Program-made: the position numbers and the translations under genes | From: Acidimicrobiia bacterium | GTDB lineage: Bacteria > Actinomycetota > Acidimicrobiia > Spongiisociales > UBA5794 | DNA length: 8,947 bases | Direction: 5' to 3' | Assembly: GCA_030599515.1 (NCBI GenBank) | Contig: JAUVNV010000096.1 | Span: forward strand, 1-8,947 | In this document: positions 6,890 through 8,947 of the stretch, piece by piece | How positions within the stretch are numbered: the first letter of the stretch is position 1 | Layout of the letters: each line of letters starts with the position of its first letter | The notes under the pieces: generated by a model | What the model saw: the letters and a program-made list of their open reading frames with translations, nothing else | Database searches by the model: none | Told to the model about the DNA's origin: nothing

Positions 6890-7627
6890 TCAGGCCGGCT
6901 TCGTTGCCCTCACGGTCGCTGAGTACATATCGTCGGCGACCGGGTGTGTCGGTGTGATCGCTATGTCTGTGAACCCAGCCGACTTCAGGCCTTCTTTGTA
7001 CTCGGTGAACGAGAGTGCGCCTGCGATGCATCCCACCCAACTCCCACGCTCCATACGCTCATCGGGGCCGAGAGCGTCGGCGGCGACGATGTCGCTGATT
7101 CCGATCCGACCGCCCGGACGGAGTACCCGGAGCATCTCGGCGAAGACCAGGGACTTGTCGGCCGCCAGGTTGATCACACAGTTGGAGATGACGACGTCTA
7201 CCGATGCGTCTTCCAGCGGGATGTGTTCAATGTATCCCTTGCGGAACTCAACGTTCGTGGCTCCGGCTTCGTCGGCATGACGGCGGGCGAGTTCGAGCAT
7301 CTCATCGGTCATGTCGATTCCGTATGCGAAGCCGGTCGGCCCGACCCTGTCTGCCGAGAGGAGCACGTCGATGCCCGCTCCGGAGCCGAGATCGAGCACC
7401 GTCTCGCCCTCGGAAAGCTCGGCGACGGCCGTCGGGTTGCCGCACCCGAGGCTGGCGCTCGACGCACCGGTCGGTACGTTGACGATGTCTCTTGCCGGGT
7501 AGAGGTCACGGCCGAAGCCCCCGTCGTTCGTCTCGTAGGGTGAGGCGCAGCATCCCTGTTCGACGCTGAGTGCGGCATCGGCGTATCGGTTTCGCACGGT
7601 CTCGCGAAGGTCGATGTTCGTCGGCAT
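6890..7627 (-). CDS. arsM: Arsenite S-adenosylmethionine methyltransferase
   Basis: The 245-residue cytosolic enzyme transfers methyl groups from S-adenosylmethionine to arsenite, giving methylated arsenicals. The SAM-binding motif I is LDLGSGAGID at 78-87, with acidic YGIDMT at 102-107. The cysteines expected in ArsM are visible: adjacent Cys26-Cys27 near the N-terminus, Cys62 in SLGCGNP, Cys150 in ISNCVINL and Cys200 in GSWVGCIAGAL. The last two match the As(III)-binding pair of the family, and Cys62 and the N-terminal pair match the positions involved in later methylation steps and disulfide exchange. The start ATG (7625-7627) has a GAGGAG site (complement of 7633-7638) 5 nt upstream. It is divergent from arsR with a shared operator region, so induction by As(III) is expected. 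No arsenite pump or arsenate reductase is in the window. Confidence 0.93.
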   Translation of the reverse strand: MPTNIDLRETVRNRYADAALSVEQGCCASPYETNDGGFGRDLYPARDIVNVPTGASSASLGCGNPTAVAELSEGETVLDLGSGAGIDVLLSADRVGPTGFAYGIDMTDEMLELARRHADEAGATNVEFRKGYIEHIPLEDASVDVVISNCVINLAADKSLVFAEMLRVLRPGGRIGISDIVAADALGPDERMERGSWVGCIAGALSFTEYKEGLKSAGFTDIAITPTHPVADDMYSATVRATKPA

Positions 7628-7644
7628 TGCCTCTCCTCATATCG

Positions 7645-7664
7645 ATGGTTATCGATGTAACCAT
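7645..7664. promoter_or_regulatory. Candidate ArsR operator 1
   Basis: A 20-bp inverted repeat has perfect 7-bp arms (ATGGTTA and TAACCAT) around TCGATG. It covers the -10 hexamer and predicted start point of arsM. A CATATCGA half-site occurs just before it (7638-7645) and again at 7671-7678, exactly 33 bp apart, about three helical turns. Confidence 0.55.
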
Positions 7665-7688
7665 ATCAAACATATCGACTAACGTCAA
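7660..7688 (-). promoter_or_regulatory. arsM promoter (-35/-10)
   Basis: On the minus strand TTGACG (complement of 7683-7688) and TATGGT (complement of 7660-7665) are separated by exactly 17 bp, a good housekeeping-sigma promoter. Transcription would begin near 7653, leaving a leader of about 26 nt that carries the GAGGAG site. Both candidate ArsR operators overlap it. Confidence 0.65.
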
Positions 7689-7692
7689 TATG
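7671..7692. promoter_or_regulatory. Candidate ArsR operator 2
   Basis: A 22-bp inverted repeat has 9-bp arms with one mismatch: CATATCGAC against GTCAATATG, with a TAAC centre. AT-rich interrupted palindromes of this form are typical ArsR/SmtB operators. It contains the arsM -35 hexamer and overlaps the likely arsR -10, so one bound dimer could repress both genes. Confidence 0.65.
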
Positions 7693-7694
7693 AT
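7689..7694 (+). promoter_or_regulatory. arsR -10 hexamer
   Basis: TATGAT (5 of 6 to TATAAT) would start transcription near 7701, leaving a short leader with AGGA (7707-7710) seven bases before ATG 7718. No strong -35 is seen. An alternative TAGGAT at 7706-7711 would give a leaderless transcript starting at the ATG. TATGAT is preferred because it overlaps operator 2. Confidence 0.45.
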
Positions 7695-7717
7695 GTTGTT
7701 CGAGATAGGATTGACCC

Positions 7718-8074
7718 ATGAATGTTCCGATCATTCAGTCGTGTTGTCAGCCGGTGCTCTCTGAGCCGCTCGATGGTGGTGAGGCCATTGAGTTGGCGGC
7801 CGCTTTCAAGGTGCTGGCTGATCCGGTTCGCCTGTTACTGCTCAGCCTGATCGCCAATGCTTCGGCGGGCGAGATGTGCGCTTGCGACCTCGTCACACCC
7901 ACCGGACGAAGCCAACCGACGGTGAGCCATCACCTCTCGATCCTGACCGACGCGGGGCTGCTCAGGCGTGAGCAACGTGGCAAGTGGGTCTATTTCAGGG
8001 TCGATCCAGAGCGCATCGCTGTTCTGCGTGACGCACTGGCGCCGCCTTCGGCGGGTGTAGTCCGTAATCCGTAG
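7718..8074 (+). CDS. arsR: ArsR/SmtB-family As(III)-responsive transcriptional repressor
   Basis: The 118-residue winged-helix protein is expected to repress itself and arsM and to leave DNA on binding As(III) or Sb(III). The core has AAAFKVLADPVRLLLLSLI at 27-45, the DNA-recognition helix SQPTVSHHLSILTDAGLL at 65-82, and the wing REQRGKWVYFRV at 84-95. Candidate metal ligands are Cys9-Cys10 at the N-terminus and Cys54 and Cys56 in MCACDL. The N-terminal Cys pair plus one helix Cys resembles the Corynebacterium ArsR1 type rather than the E. coli CxCxxC type. The start is ATG 7718 with AGGA seven bases upstream. It diverges from arsM, which fixes its target. The C-terminal GVVRNP and stop are provided by the gene-end module shared with glpD, so the native C-terminus may originally have differed. 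Confidence 0.93.
   Translation: MNVPIIQSCCQPVLSEPLDGGEAIELAAAFKVLADPVRLLLLSLIANASAGEMCACDLVTPTGRSQPTVSHHLSILTDAGLLRREQRGKWVYFRVDPERIAVLRDALAPPSAGVVRNP
8042..8074 (+). repeat. Gene-end module, arsR copy
   Basis: This is the second copy of the 33-nt module found at the end of glpD. The hairpin CCGCC-TTC-GGCGG (8042-8054) is followed by GTG and two heptamers, GTCCGTA and ATCCGTA, and TAG is completed by the first base of the next unit, as in glpD. Position 4/10 of the module swaps G-C for C-G, so pairing is kept. It encodes the last ten residues of ArsR. Confidence 0.7.
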
Positions 8075-8118
8075 GCCGTATGAGGGAAGCGCGAGGACAT
8101 CGTATGCGGTATGGGGTA
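8060..8118 (+). repeat. GTA-ending heptamer array downstream of arsR, degenerate
   Basis: Three clear units (GTCCGTA, ATCCGTA, GGCCGTA at 8060-8080) are followed by about 24 bp of decayed sequence and two further units, TGCGGTA and TGGGGTA (8105-8118). The array fills the 52-bp gap between arsR and the convergent Uma2-family gene. It is the same kind of array as 6766-6829 but shorter and more diverged. Confidence 0.7.
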
Positions 8119-8126
8119 TGGGGTCG

Positions 8127-8681
8127 TCAATGGACGAGATCGTTTGGCTTCACGGTGATCGTCATTGGGCCGGCGTCGAGCGTGACCTCCTCGTCTCCGC
8201 GGTATCTGCCGGTTTCGGCGTAGACGCCATCCCTCAGTGCGTAGGTAACGATCTCCGGCCCGGCGTCCTCGTCGAGGTCGACGATCCAGTACCGGGGCAG
8301 TCCGGCCTCAGCGTACTTGGAGAACTTGCGGATGAGATCAGCTGCGCGGTCGGTGGAGAGGACTTCGATGGCGAGGTGCGGGATTGTCGTGAGGCGCTTC
8401 GTTTCGTCCGTGTCGTCGAAGACGATCACGTCCGGGATGAACTCGTCGACACCCGGTCGCCATCCCCAGGCGAGTTCTGATCCACACCCGGGTGGCCGCG
8501 CATCATCGAGGAGTCGAGCGAGGTTGAATGCCACTCGTTGATGAGTCTTCGTCGGTGCCGGACTCATGACGAGCATGCCGTCGATGTACTCGCCGCGCAC
8601 CCCATTATCGAGGGCCTCGTATTCGGCCCACGACATCGGTGTGCGATCGAGTTGGTCGGTCGTTGCCACTGCAGCATCCAC
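8127..8681 (-). CDS. Uma2-family (DUF820) PD-(D/E)XK nuclease-fold protein
   Basis: The predicted protein has 184 residues, the usual Uma2 length. Family features in order are MSWAEYEAL at 16-24, GEYIDGMLVMSPAPTKTHQ at 30-48, PDVIVFDD at 83-90, PHLAIEVLSTD at 101-111, then Lys119/Lys122, Tyr123 and GLPRYWIVD at 127-135. The acidic residues Asp84 and Glu106 and the lysines would form the nuclease-fold active site. The start is taken as GTG 8679-8681, because AAGGGGG (complement of 8686-8692) lies 4 nt upstream and homologues begin about 15 residues before MSWAEYEAL; an ATG at 8738 would add 19 residues. The cellular role of Uma2 proteins is largely unknown. They are abundant in some bacteria and often found near mobile DNA. 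It is convergent with arsR, and its stop lies just beyond the heptamer array. Confidence 0.85.
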   Translation of the reverse strand: MDAAVATTDQLDRTPMSWAEYEALDNGVRGEYIDGMLVMSPAPTKTHQRVAFNLARLLDDARPPGCGSELAWGWRPGVDEFIPDVIVFDDTDETKRLTTIPHLAIEVLSTDRAADLIRKFSKYAEAGLPRYWIVDLDEDAGPEIVTYALRDGVYAETGRYRGDEEVTLDAGPMTITVKPNDLVH

Positions 8682-8880
8682 GCTACCCCCTTCGGTTGGG
8701 ACATGGAGACAACCTATGACACGGCTGTGACAGGACACGGGTCGCGATGGAGGGTCTCCCGCAATCCGTGGCCCGTAGTCGGGTGTCGGTCAAGACTTTG
8801 TCTGATCTAGTGCTGTGTCCACGAACGTTCGGGGTGTCGATGTCGAGTCAGGGGCGTTGGGCGCAAGGACGCAGGACGAA

Positions 8881-8900
8881 GGCGCAGTCGGGACTGCGTC
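8881..8900. repeat. Stem-loop 1 in right-end structured region
   Basis: GGCGCAGTC pairs with GACTGCGTC (one G-U) around GG. The inner seven pairs are perfect. No coding or U-tract context; its function is unknown. Confidence 0.65.
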
Positions 8901-8908
8901 GAGGACGA

Positions 8909-8928
8909 GGACGCCGCGAGCGGCGTCC
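8909..8928. repeat. Stem-loop 2 in right-end structured region
   Basis: GGACGCCG and CGGCGTCC are perfect 8-bp arms with a CGAG loop, only 8 bp after stem-loop 1. Two adjacent strong hairpins suggest a structured RNA or a palindromic repeat element rather than a simple terminator. Confidence 0.7.
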
Positions 8929-8947
8929 CTGGCCGACAGAACGGCGC

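Larger units (their letters stand above)
8682..8947. other. Gene-free right end
   Basis: About 270 bp with no ORF that looks real on either strand. It holds the Uma2 ribosome site, a degenerate heptamer trace (8764-8783, AATCCGT then GGCCCGTA), a 10-bp palindrome CGAACGTTCG (8822-8831), and a GGAC-rich stretch with two stem-loops from about 8850 to the end. It may be the edge of a dispersed or mobile element that continues past the window; no transposase or terminal repeat is visible. Confidence 0.5.

Noticed and set aside
1357..8074. Functional link between the G3P operon and arsM, such as arsenolipid or arseno-phosphoglycerate metabolism
   Set aside because: The gene sets are convergent and separately controlled, and no arsJ, GAPDH or arsenosugar gene is present. 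Adjacency alone is not evidence.
8538..8810. 90-codon plus-strand open frame
   Set aside because: It lies mostly opposite the Uma2-family gene, has no convincing ribosome site and no protein character.
8822..8831. CGAACGTTCG as a LexA/SOS box
   Set aside because: The actinobacterial SOS box needs four bases between CGAAC and GTTCG. Here there are none, and no gene follows.

Overview
The window is high-GC DNA (roughly 60-65% by eye) that most resembles an actinomycete, possibly an Acidimicrobiia-type genome. The reasons are an F420-type (DUF385/Ddn-like) oxidoreductase, a Thr/Ser-rich lipoprotein linker on the ABC binding protein, GTG starts and an ArsR of the corynebacterial cysteine pattern. 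The taxonomy is an inference. No rRNA, tRNA, CRISPR array or transposase gene is visible.

Left end (1-1156, minus strand): the 5' part of a saccharopine-dehydrogenase-like gene is cut off by a 138-bp sequence. That sequence is an exact copy of the 3' end of the next gene, a DUF385/Ddn-like F420-type oxidoreductase (749-1156). The arrangement fits a tandem duplication with a 747-bp period, or a contig-end assembly error.

Middle (1357-6780, plus strand): a four-gene operon for sn-glycerol-3-phosphate (G3P). It encodes a UgpB-like lipoprotein, a strong inter-cistronic stem-loop, an enlarged UgpA-like permease with about 11 predicted membrane segments instead of 6, a UgpE-like permease with overlapping start, and GlpD. 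The logic is capture of G3P (or a glycerophosphodiester) outside the cell, import, and oxidation to dihydroxyacetone phosphate. No UgpC ATPase lies in the window, so it must be encoded elsewhere.

Right (6890-8074): arsM (arsenite S-adenosylmethionine methyltransferase, minus) and arsR (plus) diverge from a 90-bp spacer. Two inverted repeats there overlap the promoters of both genes, a self-contained arsenic-responsive methylation unit. A Uma2-family gene follows on the minus strand (8127-8681). After it comes about 270 bp without a gene that ends in two strong stem-loops.

The most unusual observation is that glpD and arsR, which are unrelated, end in the same 33-nt module in the same reading frame. 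The module holds a UUC-loop hairpin with one compensated base-pair change, then GTA-ending heptamers that supply the stop codon and continue as a short heptamer array downstream.
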